In this document: positions 36,939 to 45,890 of the stretch, piece by piece | Layout: every line of letters begins with the position of its first letter | Numbering within the stretch: position 1 is the first letter of the stretch | Assembly (NCBI RefSeq): GCF_017795745.1 | Contig: NZ_CP059067.1 | Location: forward strand, 4,402,001-4,466,000 | Source of the DNA: Rhizobacter sp. AJA081-3 | GTDB taxonomy: Bacteria; Pseudomonadota; Gammaproteobacteria; Burkholderiales; Burkholderiaceae_C | DNA length: 64,000 nt | Direction of reading: 5' to 3' | Notes under the pieces: model-generated | Seen by the model: the letters and a program-made list of their open reading frames with translations, nothing else | Databases searched by the model: none | What the model was told of the DNA's origin: nothing | Made by a program: the position numbers and the translations under genes

Positions 36939-37901
36939 ATGAGGCCCTGGATCGTGCCCGTCGCCGCTGCGCTGCTGCTCGCCGCGCTGCCTGCCGTGCT
37001 GACACCGTACACGCAGGACCTGGTGGTGAAGATCGCCATCTACGCCGTCTTCGCGCTCAGCCTCGAGTTGCTGGTGGGTGCAGCCGGCCTGGTCAGCCTG
37101 GGCCATGCCGCGTTCCTCGGCATCGGCGCCTACGTCACCGTGATGGCCACGGGCGACGGTGGCGGCGCCTCGGCGCTGTGGCTGCTGCCGGCCGCGATGG
37201 GCGCCGCGGCGCTCTACGCCGCCTTCGTCGGCGCGCTGAGCCTGCGCACCAAGGGCGTGTACTTCATCATGGTGACGCTGGCCTTCGCGCAGATGGCCTA
37301 CTTCGTCTTCCACGACACCAAGCTCGGTGGCGGCAGCGACGGCATCTTTCTCTACAGCAAGCCGGTCATCCAGTTCGGCCAGACCGTGCTGCTCGACCTG
37401 GACCGCAAGCCCGACCTCTACTACACCGTGCTCGCTGCGCTGGTCTTCACCTACGCGCTGCTCGGGCTCATCAACCGATCGCGCTTCGGCCACGCGCTGG
37501 CCGGCATCCGCGTCAACGAGCAGCGCATGCGCGCCGCGGGCTACACCACCTACGGCTACAAGCTCGCCGCCTTCGTGATCGCCGGCGCGCTGGCGGGCCT
37601 GGCCGGCTTCCTGCTCGCGGTGAAGGACGGCGCGGTGAACCCCGAGCTGCTCTCCTGGCACGAATCGGGCGCGGTGCTGCTGATGATCATCCTCGGCGGC
37701 ATCGGCAGCCTGCGCGGCGCGGTGATCGGCGCGATGGCCTTCACGCTGCTCAAGGAGCTCTTCCAGAGCGAGGCGCTGCTCGGCCCGCTGGCCGGGCATT
37801 GGCAGCTGACGCTGGGCCTGACCATCATCGCCTTCGTCGCGCTGCTGCCCAAGGGGCTGATCGGCCTGAAGGCGCGGCTGGCCGGAGGCGCGCATGCGTG
37901 A
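36939..37901 (+). CDS. livM: LIV-type ABC transporter permease LivM (cluster 3)
   Basis: This 320-residue permease has about nine membrane segments and the LivM motif LLVGAAGLVSLGHAAFLGIG near residues 43-62. The coupling helix reads GHALAGIRVNEQRMRAAGYT. It follows livH directly and overlaps livG by 8 bp, so H, M and G are coupled. It shares family but not close sequence with the LivM proteins of the other two cassettes. This suggests three separately acquired or long-diverged transporters rather than a recent local duplication. Confidence 0.92.
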   Translation: MRPWIVPVAAALLLAALPAVLTPYTQDLVVKIAIYAVFALSLELLVGAAGLVSLGHAAFLGIGAYVTVMATGDGGGASALWLLPAAMGAAALYAAFVGALSLRTKGVYFIMVTLAFAQMAYFVFHDTKLGGGSDGIFLYSKPVIQFGQTVLLDLDRKPDLYYTVLAALVFTYALLGLINRSRFGHALAGIRVNEQRMRAAGYTTYGYKLAAFVIAGALAGLAGFLLAVKDGAVNPELLSWHESGAVLLMIILGGIGSLRGAVIGAMAFTLLKELFQSEALLGPLAGHWQLTLGLTIIAFVALLPKGLIGLKARLAGGAHA

Positions 37902-38664
37902 TCCGAAGACCGATGCGACCGAGCCGTTGCTGCGCTCCAACCTGCTGACGCGCCGCTTCGGCGGGCTGACGGCCGTGAACGGCGTGACGCTCGGTTTCCA
38001 CGTCGGCGAAGTGCATGCGGTGATCGGCACCAACGGCGCAGGCAAATCCACGCTGATCAACATGCTCTCGGGCGAGATGCCGGCCACGAGCGGCAGCATC
38101 CACTTCGACGGCCACGACATCACCGACTGGCCGCAGCCGCAGCGCGCACGCGCCGGCATCGGGCGCAGCTACCAGCGCACGACGATCTTCCCGGAGTTCA
38201 GCGCGCTGGAGAACTGCCGCCTGTGCGCGCAGGCCGCGCTGCCGCGCGCCTGGGCGGTGTGGGAAGCGGCGCAAGGCTGCGAGGCGAGCCTGTCGACCGC
38301 GCGCGAGGCCCTGGCCAGCGCGGGCTTGTCGGACGACGCGCAGCGCAGCGCCGGCACGCTCAGCCACGGCGGCAAGCGGCAGCTGGAAATCGCCATGTGC
38401 CTGGCGACGAAGCCGCGCGTGCTGCTGCTCGACGAGCCGCTGGCCGGCATGGGCGCGGAAGAGACCGACCGAATGCTGGCACTGCTGGCGGCGCTGAAGC
38501 AGACGCATGCCGTGCTGCTGGTCGAGCACGACATGGACGCGGTGTTCCGCATCGCCGACCGCATCACCGTGATGGTCAACGGCGAGGTGATCGCCAGCGA
38601 CGCGCCGGCGGCGATCCGCAGCAACCGAGACGTGCAGACGGCGTATCTCGGCGAGGGGCATTGA
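37894..38664 (+). CDS. livG: LIV-type ABC transporter ATP-binding protein LivG (cluster 3)
   Basis: This 256-residue ATPase has the LivG start LLRSNLLTRRFGGLTAVNGV, Walker A GTNGAGKST (T where most have P), signature LSHGGKRQLEI, Walker B VLLLDEPLAG and switch [10 protein letters not shown]. The T in the phosphate loop and the LSHGG signature are mild deviations found in other HAAT ATPases. The start overlaps livM by 8 bp, and livF begins 1 bp after its stop. It is a cytoplasmic energiser of the third cassette. Confidence 0.92.
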   Translation: MRDPKTDATEPLLRSNLLTRRFGGLTAVNGVTLGFHVGEVHAVIGTNGAGKSTLINMLSGEMPATSGSIHFDGHDITDWPQPQRARAGIGRSYQRTTIFPEFSALENCRLCAQAALPRAWAVWEAAQGCEASLSTAREALASAGLSDDAQRSAGTLSHGGKRQLEIAMCLATKPRVLLLDEPLAGMGAEETDRMLALLAALKQTHAVLLVEHDMDAVFRIADRITVMVNGEVIASDAPAAIRSNRDVQTAYLGEGH

Positions 38665-38665
38665 G

Positions 38666-39367
38666 ATGCTCTCCATCGCTGACCTGAATACCTACTACGG
38701 CCAGGCGCACATCCTGCGCGGTGCCGGCCTCGATCTGCCGGCCGGCACGGCGCTCGGCCTGCTCGGCCGCAACGGCATGGGCAAGACCACGCTGATCCGC
38801 ACGCTGATGGGCTACGTGCGGCCGGCCTCCGGCAGCGTGCGCTGGGAGAACCGCGAGGTGACCGGCTGGGCGCCGGAACGCATGGCGCGGCTGGGCATCG
38901 GCTACGTGCCCGAAGGGCGCGGCATCTTCCCGAACCTGTCGGTGCGCGAGAACCTGCTGATGAGCGCGCGCGCCGGCGTCGACGGAAAGCGCGAGTGGAC
39001 CGAGGAGCGCGTGCTCGCCACCTTCCCGCGCCTGGCCGAGCGGCTGGGCCACGGCGGGCAGCAGCTCTCCGGCGGCGAGCAGCAGATGCTGTCGATCGGC
39101 CGCGCGCTGATGACCAACCCGACGCTGATGATCCTCGACGAGGCCACCGAAGGCCTGGCGCCGCTGATCGTGACGGAGATCTGGCGCGTCATCGGGCAGA
39201 TCCGCGCCACCGGCATCAGCACGCTGATCGTCGACCGCGACTACCGCAAGGTCCTGGCCCACACCGACCGCGCGGCGGTGATGGAAAAGGGCCGCATCGT
39301 GTTGGCCGGCGCGAGCGACACGCTCGCCGCCGACACAGAGGCCCTGTCGCAAACCCTCGGCGTGTGA
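38666..39367 (+). CDS. livF: LIV-type ABC transporter ATP-binding protein LivF (cluster 3)
   Basis: This 233-residue ATPase has Walker A GRNGMGKTT, signature LSGGEQQM and Walker B LMILDEATEG. In the switch region the usual EQN/EH is replaced by LIVDRDYRKVLA, so the position of the switch histidine holds arginine/aspartate. This is common among LivF-type subunits, where the partner LivG supplies the canonical site. It ends the transporter genes; a small ABM-domain gene follows 25 bp later on the same strand and may be co-transcribed. Confidence 0.92.
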   Translation: MLSIADLNTYYGQAHILRGAGLDLPAGTALGLLGRNGMGKTTLIRTLMGYVRPASGSVRWENREVTGWAPERMARLGIGYVPEGRGIFPNLSVRENLLMSARAGVDGKREWTEERVLATFPRLAERLGHGGQQLSGGEQQMLSIGRALMTNPTLMILDEATEGLAPLIVTEIWRVIGQIRATGISTLIVDRDYRKVLAHTDRAAVMEKGRIVLAGASDTLAADTEALSQTLGV

Positions 39368-39392
39368 CACGCCACTTGAAGAAGGAAGCTCC

Positions 39393-39695
39393 ATGATCCT
39401 GGAACTCGCCGACATCCGCATCCCGCCCGGCAAGCAGGCCGAGTTCGACGCCGCCATCGTGCGCGGCGTCACCACCGTGATCAGCCAGGCCAAGGGGTTC
39501 CGCGGCTACAAGGTCAACAAGGGCATCGAGTCGCCCGAGCGCTACATCCTGCAGATCTTCTGGGACACGCTGGAGAACCACACGGTGGACTTCCGCGGCG
39601 GCCCGCTGTTCCCGCAGTGGCGCGCCATCGTCGGCCCCTTCTTCGCGCAGCCGCCGGTGGTGGAACATTTCGAGCTCGTGGGCAAGTCGGACTGA
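39393..39695 (+). CDS. ABM-domain (antibiotic biosynthesis monooxygenase-like) protein
   Basis: This 100-residue protein is a single ABM-fold domain: ILELADIRIPPGKQAEFDAA, then YKVNKGIESPERYILQIFWD, then HFELVGKSD. The fold forms small dimeric beta-barrels that act as cofactor-free monooxygenases, haem-degrading enzymes or simple binding proteins. A GGAAG ribosome site precedes ATG 39393. It follows the third LIV cassette by 25 bp and may act on the imported compound. No haem- or substrate-binding residue can be assigned with certainty, so the activity is unknown. Confidence 0.8.
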   Translation: MILELADIRIPPGKQAEFDAAIVRGVTTVISQAKGFRGYKVNKGIESPERYILQIFWDTLENHTVDFRGGPLFPQWRAIVGPFFAQPPVVEHFELVGKSD

Positions 39696-39723
39696 GATCC
39701 GTCGGCGCTGGCAGGGAGAGAAC

Positions 39724-42528
39724 ATGAGGTTTGCAATCTCGGCGGCGGCACTGCTCATCGCACTGTCGGCCCTCGACACCACGCACGCGCAATCAGCTGC
39801 GGCGGCGCCGGGCGACATACCGGTCAAGGAGGTTCAACTCGGCGCCGAGACCTTCGCCCGTGCCGCACCGCTGCCTGCATGGGCGCTGCCGCTGGCCGAG
39901 ATCCCGGCCACCACGCGCCGCGAGCCGGTGGTGCTTCGTCTGGCCGAAACGCAGTTGCTCGCTTCGGATGGGCGCGGCGTGCTGATCAACCGGGCCATCC
40001 AGGTCAACGACACGAGTTCATTGGCGTCGATCGGCCAGTTCACCATCCAGTTCGTTCCGCAGTACCACCGTCTGCGCCTGCACACCGTGCGCCTGCTGCG
40101 TGGCAGCGAGGTGCTGGATCGCATGGAGCAGGTGCAGTTGCGCTTCCTCGAGCGCGAATCGGGGCTGGAAGGCGGCGTCTACAGCGGCGCCATCACCGCC
40201 GTGATGCTGCTGGCTGACGTGCGCGTGGGCGATACGCTGCACATCGTCTACAGCATTGCCGGCGAGAACCCGGTGTTCGGTGCCGCCTACTCCGACACGG
40301 CAAGCTGGGACCAGGTGGAACCCACCGAGTTGCGCCGCGTGTCGGTGCTGGCGCCGGCCGACCGCCGGCTCGACTGGCGCATGCATGGCGACCATCGCAC
40401 CAGCCGCATTCGCCCGACCGAATCGACTCGGGGCGCGCTGCGCGTGCTCCAGTTCGAGGAGCGCGGGCTGGAGACAGTCGAACCCGAATCGCACATCCCG
40501 TCCGACTACGTGCCGCTGCGTTTCATCCAGTTCACCGGCTATGGCGACTGGGGCGAAGTGGCGCGCTGGGCAACCACGCTGTTCCCGGGTGTCACCCAGC
40601 TGCCCCCCGAGCTCGCGCCGGTGATGGAGCGGCTGCGTGCCCTGCCTGACCCGCAGGCGCGGGCGGCCGGCGCGCTGCAGTGGGTCCAGGAAGAGATCCG
40701 TTACTTCAGCGTGTCGCTGGGAGAAAGTTCGCACCGCCCCTACCCGCCGGCGCAGGTGGTCCAGCGGCGCTACGGCGACTGCAAGGACAAGACCTACCTG
40801 CTGGTCACCATGCTGCGCGAACTGGGCATCGAGGCCACGCCGGTGCTCGTGGCCTTGCGAAGCCCGAAGGTCCCGGCGCGCCTGCTGCCCAGCCCTGACG
40901 TGTTTGACCACGTCATCGCACGCGTCGAGCTCGCTGGCCGCAGCTACTACCTGGACCCGACACGCCTGGGCCAGCGCGGCCCGCTTTCACGCATGGGCCT
41001 GCCCCTGGAGGGCGCCAAGGGGCTGCCGGTGCGCGCCGACACGACGGACCTGATCACCGTCTCGGCGCCGAATGCGCTGGAGCTGGCCACGACCGAGGTG
41101 CACGAAGTCCTCACACTCGAGGCGCTCGACGGCGACGGACGCCTGGACGTGCGGCGCTCGTGGAACGGCGCGATCGCCGAGGTGCTGCGCGTGGCGTTCG
41201 GCCGCCTCACCATCGAGCAGCAACGCTCTCAGGCAACGGCGGATTACGAACGGCGCTATCCCGGCATCACCCTCGACGGCGAGCCGCGCATCGTGGACGA
41301 CCTGGCGCGCAATACGTTCACGCTGGAGGCGAAATACAAGTTGCCCAAGCCGGCCAAGGAGCTGAACGGCGACTGGGCAGTGCGCTTCTTCCCGACCAAC
41401 CTGGCAGGCGCGATCAACCTGCCACAGAAGATGGCGCGCAAGTTCCCTGCCACAGTGACGACGAGCCCCTACCAGGCGCAGTACCAGTTGATCGTCAATT
41501 GGCCGGACAACGTGAGCATGGTGCACGACCCAGCCACCCAGCGCGTTGACAGCGCGCTCTTCCGCGCGCAGGTCCAGCGCAGTTTCCGCGGCAACGTGGC
41601 CACGCTGAACCTGCAGTACACGTCGCTGGTGGACACCGTGCCCGCCAAGGATCTGGCTCAGCTGGCGCAGGACGTGCAGAAGCTGGAACGGACCTTGGGC
41701 GGCGTCATCGTGGTGAACCGCGGCGCCATCAAGAGCGGCGGCCTGTTCGGCCTGGGCAAGACCACGCTGCAGCAGAACTTGCAGGCCCGACAGGAAACCG
41801 AGTTGCGCCGCCTGTCGACGACGATTGCCGAAGCCAAGCTGTCTGGTGAAGACCTGGCTGAGGCACTGTGCAGCCGCGCCGAGACGCTGGCCGACAGCGG
41901 CAAGGCAGCGCAGGGCCTGCCCGACGCGCAGGAGGCCGTGCGCGTGGCGCCAGCCTTCGGACGCGCCTGGCAGTGCCGCGGCAACCTGCTCTTCGGTACC
42001 GGCGAATACACGAAGGCCGTCCCTGACTACACCAAGGCCCTCGGGCTGGGCCATGACGCCTTCATGAGTTACTACAAGCGCGGCCTCGCGCGCTACTACG
42101 CCGGTCAGTACGAGGCGGCTGCCGGCGACTTCGCCAAGGCCATCGAGTCCAAGCAGGGCAATGACGAATCCGATGGTCTCTATGCCCGGCTATGGCAGAT
42201 ATGGGCACTGCAGCGTGCCGGCGCCGGCTTGCCGCCTGAAATCGTCGACGCCGCGCGCAAGGGTGCGACAGGCGCGTGGCCGCGTGCCGCTCTGGCCATG
42301 GCGGTGGGCGCGCTGACGCCCGAGCAATTGATCGCCGAGGTCGAGCGCAAGCAGGGCGACGAACGCGAGCTGACCTTGGCCGAAGCCTGGTTCTATGTCG
42401 GCCAGCACCACCGTGGCCGGCAGGACATCGAGAAGGCCAAACAGGCTTACGAAAAGTGCCGCGCGCTCGGCATCACGATGTACATCGAGCACGTTGCGGC
42501 CGGCCTCGAACTGGCCACCCTGAAGTAG
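39724..42528 (+). CDS. Secreted DUF3857/transglutaminase-like protein with TPR tail
   Basis: This 934-residue protein has a signal peptide (MRFAISAAALLIALSALDTT, then HAQ). An N-terminal DUF3857 domain covers about residues 60-240. A transglutaminase-like domain has the triad C353 (RYGDCKDKTY), H396 (FDHVIARVEL) and D411 (YYLDPT). A beta-rich region and TPR repeats near residues 740-830 (FGRAWQCRGNLLFGTGEYTK and similar) follow. Such proteins are periplasmic or outer-membrane-associated and of unknown substrate. The complete triad suggests peptidase or transglutaminase activity. It follows the ABM gene by 28 bp; functional linkage is unclear. Confidence 0.88.
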   Translation: MRFAISAAALLIALSALDTTHAQSAAAAPGDIPVKEVQLGAETFARAAPLPAWALPLAEIPATTRREPVVLRLAETQLLASDGRGVLINRAIQVNDTSSLASIGQFTIQFVPQYHRLRLHTVRLLRGSEVLDRMEQVQLRFLERESGLEGGVYSGAITAVMLLADVRVGDTLHIVYSIAGENPVFGAAYSDTASWDQVEPTELRRVSVLAPADRRLDWRMHGDHRTSRIRPTESTRGALRVLQFEERGLETVEPESHIPSDYVPLRFIQFTGYGDWGEVARWATTLFPGVTQLPPELAPVMERLRALPDPQARAAGALQWVQEEIRYFSVSLGESSHRPYPPAQVVQRRYGDCKDKTYLLVTMLRELGIEATPVLVALRSPKVPARLLPSPDVFDHVIARVELAGRSYYLDPTRLGQRGPLSRMGLPLEGAKGLPVRADTTDLITVSAPNALELATTEVHEVLTLEALDGDGRLDVRRSWNGAIAEVLRVAFGRLTIEQQRSQATADYERRYPGITLDGEPRIVDDLARNTFTLEAKYKLPKPAKELNGDWAVRFFPTNLAGAINLPQKMARKFPATVTTSPYQAQYQLIVNWPDNVSMVHDPATQRVDSALFRAQVQRSFRGNVATLNLQYTSLVDTVPAKDLAQLAQDVQKLERTLGGVIVVNRGAIKSGGLFGLGKTTLQQNLQARQETELRRLSTTIAEAKLSGEDLAEALCSRAETLADSGKAAQGLPDAQEAVRVAPAFGRAWQCRGNLLFGTGEYTKAVPDYTKALGLGHDAFMSYYKRGLARYYAGQYEAAAGDFAKAIESKQGNDESDGLYARLWQIWALQRAGAGLPPEIVDAARKGATGAWPRAALAMAVGALTPEQLIAEVERKQGDERELTLAEAWFYVGQHHRGRQDIEKAKQAYEKCRALGITMYIEHVAAGLELATLK

Positions 42529-42545
42529 CGAGGTCGGAGCGCCCC

Positions 42546-42935
42546 ATGAGTCCCATCTTCCACATGATCGCCGGCGCCCCCGACCCCGTGGCGCCCTTCA
42601 GCCATGCGGTCGAGGCCGACGGCTGGGTGTTCTTGACCGGGCAGATGCCGTTCGCCGGCACCTCGGTCGACGAGCCCTACCCCGAGGGCATCGAGGCGCA
42701 GACGCACCAGGTCATGAAGAACCTGCAGGCGGTACTGACGGGCTGTGACCTCACGCTGGCCAACGTGCTGCAGGTGCGCATCTACCTGACGCGCTTCGAG
42801 CAGGACTACGCCGCGATGAACACCGCCTACGCGAGCTGGTTCCCGGCCGGCCAGCGCCCGGCGCGCACCTGCGTGGGCGTCACCGCCCTGGCCAAGGGCG
42901 CGCTGATCGAGATCGACATGGTCGCGCGGCGCTGA
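42546..42935 (+). CDS. RidA/YjgF-family protein
   Basis: This 129-residue protein belongs to the RidA superfamily. The key arginine R107 is present in RPARTCVGVTAL, and the C-terminal IEIDMVA strand provides the usual glutamate. RidA proteins hydrolyse reactive enamine/imine intermediates, but subgroups differ. The N-terminus (FSHAVEADGWVFLTGQMPFA) matches the typical S-x-A-V-x-x-G-x-x-x-x-x-G-Q motif. It lies 17 bp after the DUF3857 gene and is convergent with the molybdenum hydroxylase genes. The exact substrate is unknown. Confidence 0.9.
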   Translation: MSPIFHMIAGAPDPVAPFSHAVEADGWVFLTGQMPFAGTSVDEPYPEGIEAQTHQVMKNLQAVLTGCDLTLANVLQVRIYLTRFEQDYAAMNTAYASWFPAGQRPARTCVGVTALAKGALIEIDMVARR

Positions 42936-42953
42936 AGCGCCGCGCGCACCGCC

Positions 42954-45302
42954 TCAAACCCAGTCCGGCCGATCGAAGTCGCGCTGCAGCGCCCGCCACA
43001 CCGTCGAAGCGGTCAGCGGCATCTGCACCTTCTCGGCATCGCGCCCGAGGCCCGCAGCGGCCAGCGCATCGACCACCGCATTGACCACAGCCGGCGTGGC
43101 GCCGATGGTGCCGAGCTCGCCCACGCCCTTCACGCCCAGCAGGTTGGTGGTGCAGGGCACCGAGGTGTCGAACACGGTCTTGAAGCCGCGGAAGCCGTCG
43201 GCATGCGGCAGCGCGTAGTCCATGAAGCTGGCGGTGAGCAACTGGCCGCTGTCGCCGTCGTAGGCCACCGCCTCGCACAGCGCCTGGCCGATGCCTTGCA
43301 CCGCGCCGCCTTCGATCTGCCCGCGCACGATGGTCGGGCTCACGACACGGCCGATGTCGTTGACCGACGCGTAGGCAGCGATCTCCACCGCGCCGGTGTC
43401 GGGGTCGACCTCGACTTCGCAGACGTGGCAGGCGTTCGGCCAGCTCGGCGCGCCAGCCGTCGCATCTCCCTCGGCAGTGATGCGCGCGGCAGGCTGCTTC
43501 GCGGCCAGCTCGAACAGGCCGATGCCGCGGTCGGTGCCGGCGATCGTGAAGCGGCCGGCGCGGTACTCGATGTCGCGCGAGGAGGCCTCGAGCGCCTCGC
43601 CGGCCAGGTTCTTCGCCTGCTCGATGGTGCGCTCCGAGGCCACCTGCACCGCCGCGCCGCCGGTGAACAGCGAGCGCGAACCGGCGCTGCCGAAGCCGTT
43701 GGCGCGGTCGGTGTCGCCATGCACAACGCGGATCTGATCGAGGGGCACGCCGAACACGTCGACCGCGAGCTGCGCCAGGCTGGTGTTGATGCCCTGCCCC
43801 ATCGGCATGGTGGCCACCGTCAGCTCGACGATGCCTTCGGGCAGCACGTTCACCGTCACCACCTCGGACAGCGCGTTGCCGCCCGTCCACTCCAGGAAGG
43901 TGGCGATGCCACGGCCGCGCAGCCGGCCCGCAGCCTTCGATGCCGCTCGGCGCGCTTCGAAACCCTTCCAGTCGGCCAGCGCCAGGCCCTGGTCGAGCAT
44001 CTTCTCGAACTGGCCGACGTCGTAGGTCTGCCCCATCGGGTTTTTGTAGGGCATCTGATCGGGGCGGATCATGTTGCGGCGGCGCAGCTCGGCGCCGTCG
44101 ATCTTCATCTCGCGCGCGGCAGCGTCCATCAGGCGCTCGATGACGTAGATCGCCTCGGGCCGCCCGGCACCGCGGTAAGCGCCGGTGGGCGTGGTGTTGG
44201 TCATCACCGCGGTCAGGTGCAGCGAGATCGCCGGGATGTCGTAGACGCTGGTCGACACCCACGGCCCGATGAGCAGCTGGATGACCACGCCCACCGTCAT
44301 CGCGTAACCGCCGACGTTGGCATAGGAGCGCGTGCGCAGCGCGAGCACCTTGCCGTTCGCGTCGAGCGCGAGTTCGGCCTTGGTGACCAGGTCGCGGCCG
44401 TGCGACGAGGCGCTGAACTCCTCCAACCGCTGCGCGCACCACTTGACCGGCAGGCCGAGCGTGCGTGCGGCGTGCGCGACGACGATGTCTTCCGGGTACA
44501 GGCCGGTCTTCATGCCGAAGCCGCCGCCGACGTCGCCGACGCGCAGGCGCACCTGCTCCTTGCTCAGGCCGGGCAAGGCCGCGGCGATGCCGTCGCGCAC
44601 CGCCGTGGGCATCTGGCTGGACAGCGTGACGGTGAGCCGCCCGCTGGCCGCGTCGGGCTCGGCGAGCACGACACGCGGCTCCATCGAGGCCGGCGCGAGG
44701 CGCTGGTTGACGATGTCCAGCGACACCACGTGCGCAGCGCGCTTGAAGGCCGCATCGGCCGCCGCGGCATCGCCGTGCTTCATTTCCGAGGCGATGTTGT
44801 CCGGCGCCTGCTCGCACAGCACCGGCGCGCCGGGGCGGATCGCCTGCAGCGCATCGGTCACCGAGGGCAGGTCCTCGAAGTCGACCATCACCGCCTCGGC
44901 GCCGTTCATCGCCGCCTCGCGCGATTCGGCGATCACCGCGGCGACGGCCTCGCCGACGAATCGCACGCGGTCGACGGCGATGGGGTAGCGCGTCGCCGAC
45001 GCACCCGGCTTGCCGTCGGGCCGCGGGAAGGGCACCGCGTTGCCCATCGGCTTCACGCCCGCGGCCACCAGGTCGGCGCCGCTGTAGATGGCGAGCACGC
45101 CCGGCAGCGCCAGCGCGGCGCTCTTGTCCATGCTCTTGATCACCGCATGCGCATGCGGCGAGCGCAGGAAGACGAGGTGCGTCTGCCCCACGCGCTTCAG
45201 GTCGTCGGTGAACTGCCCAGCCCCGCGCACCAGCGCCGGGTCCTCGATGCGGCGCACCGCCTTGCCGCTGCCGTAGCGGGCTGCTTCCACGGTCGTGCTC
45301 AT
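42954..45302 (-). CDS. Molybdenum hydroxylase large subunit (form II CoxL-like)
   Basis: This 782-residue xanthine dehydrogenase-family protein carries the molybdopterin cytosine dinucleotide cofactor. The active-site loop reads AYRGAGRPE, the form II signature; true CO dehydrogenases have AYxCSFR. The catalytic base is the glutamate in GVKGVGELGTIG near residue 729. It probably hydroxylates an aldehyde or N-heterocycle rather than CO. The start overlaps the 2Fe-2S subunit stop by 4 bp. No FAD (CoxM) subunit gene or CoxDEF maturation gene is adjacent. Confidence 0.9.
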   Translation of the reverse strand: MSTTVEAARYGSGKAVRRIEDPALVRGAGQFTDDLKRVGQTHLVFLRSPHAHAVIKSMDKSAALALPGVLAIYSGADLVAAGVKPMGNAVPFPRPDGKPGASATRYPIAVDRVRFVGEAVAAVIAESREAAMNGAEAVMVDFEDLPSVTDALQAIRPGAPVLCEQAPDNIASEMKHGDAAAADAAFKRAAHVVSLDIVNQRLAPASMEPRVVLAEPDAASGRLTVTLSSQMPTAVRDGIAAALPGLSKEQVRLRVGDVGGGFGMKTGLYPEDIVVAHAARTLGLPVKWCAQRLEEFSASSHGRDLVTKAELALDANGKVLALRTRSYANVGGYAMTVGVVIQLLIGPWVSTSVYDIPAISLHLTAVMTNTTPTGAYRGAGRPEAIYVIERLMDAAAREMKIDGAELRRRNMIRPDQMPYKNPMGQTYDVGQFEKMLDQGLALADWKGFEARRAASKAAGRLRGRGIATFLEWTGGNALSEVVTVNVLPEGIVELTVATMPMGQGINTSLAQLAVDVFGVPLDQIRVVHGDTDRANGFGSAGSRSLFTGGAAVQVASERTIEQAKNLAGEALEASSRDIEYRAGRFTIAGTDRGIGLFELAAKQPAARITAEGDATAGAPSWPNACHVCEVEVDPDTGAVEIAAYASVNDIGRVVSPTIVRGQIEGGAVQGIGQALCEAVAYDGDSGQLLTASFMDYALPHADGFRGFKTVFDTSVPCTTNLLGVKGVGELGTIGATPAVVNAVVDALAAAGLGRDAEKVQMPLTASTVWRALQRDFDRPDWV

Positions 45303-45781
45303 GCCTTCTCTCCGGTGGCGGCCATCGCCTGCGCGGCCTGCTGCACGGCGGCGACGATGTTGACGTAGCCGGTGCAGCGGCACAGGTTGCCTTCGAGCGC
45401 ATCGGCGATCTGAGCGTCGCTGGGCTGCGGCACCTGCCTGAGCAGGCCGCAGGCCGACATCATCATGCCCGGCGTGCAGAAGCCGCACTGCAGGCCGTGG
45501 CAGGCGATGAAGGCTTCCTGCAGCGGATGCAGCGTGTCGCCGCGCGCCAGGCCCTCGACGGTCGTCACTGCGCGGCCCTGCGCCTGCAGTGCCAGCAGGC
45601 TGCAACTCTTCACCGCCTGGCCGTCGATCAGCACGGTGCAGGCGCCGCACTGCGCGGTGTCGCAACCCTGGTGCGTGCCGGTCAGGCCGAGCGGCCCGCG
45701 CAGCAGGTCGATCAGCAAAGTGGTGGGCGCCACGTCGGTGTCGACGGACTGGCCGTTGACCTGGATGCGCAAGCTCGTCAT
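45299..45781 (-). CDS. Molybdenum hydroxylase 2Fe-2S subunit (CoxS-like)
   Basis: This 160-residue subunit has two [2Fe-2S] centres. The plant-type N-terminal cluster uses C40, C45, C48 and C60. The C-terminal helical cluster uses C99, C102, C134 and C136 (LQCGFCTPGM, NLCRCTGY). It passes electrons from the molybdenum site to an acceptor, usually FAD, but no FAD subunit is encoded beside it. The first gene of the pair, it is divergent from the Gfo/Idh/MocA gene across a 109-bp gap. ATG 45781 is the natural start for this family. Confidence 0.93.
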   Translation of the reverse strand: MTSLRIQVNGQSVDTDVAPTTLLIDLLRGPLGLTGTHQGCDTAQCGACTVLIDGQAVKSCSLLALQAQGRAVTTVEGLARGDTLHPLQEAFIACHGLQCGFCTPGMMMSACGLLRQVPQPSDAQIADALEGNLCRCTGYVNIVAAVQQAAQAMAATGEKA

Positions 45782-45890
45782 GTCGGGCCTTCTCGGGGAG
45801 TCTTCGGGGAGTCGGGAAACTGCGGCCGCCATCGTAGTCCCGAACGGCCGGGGGCATACTGCGGCCCCGCGGATTCCCTGGAGAACGGCG

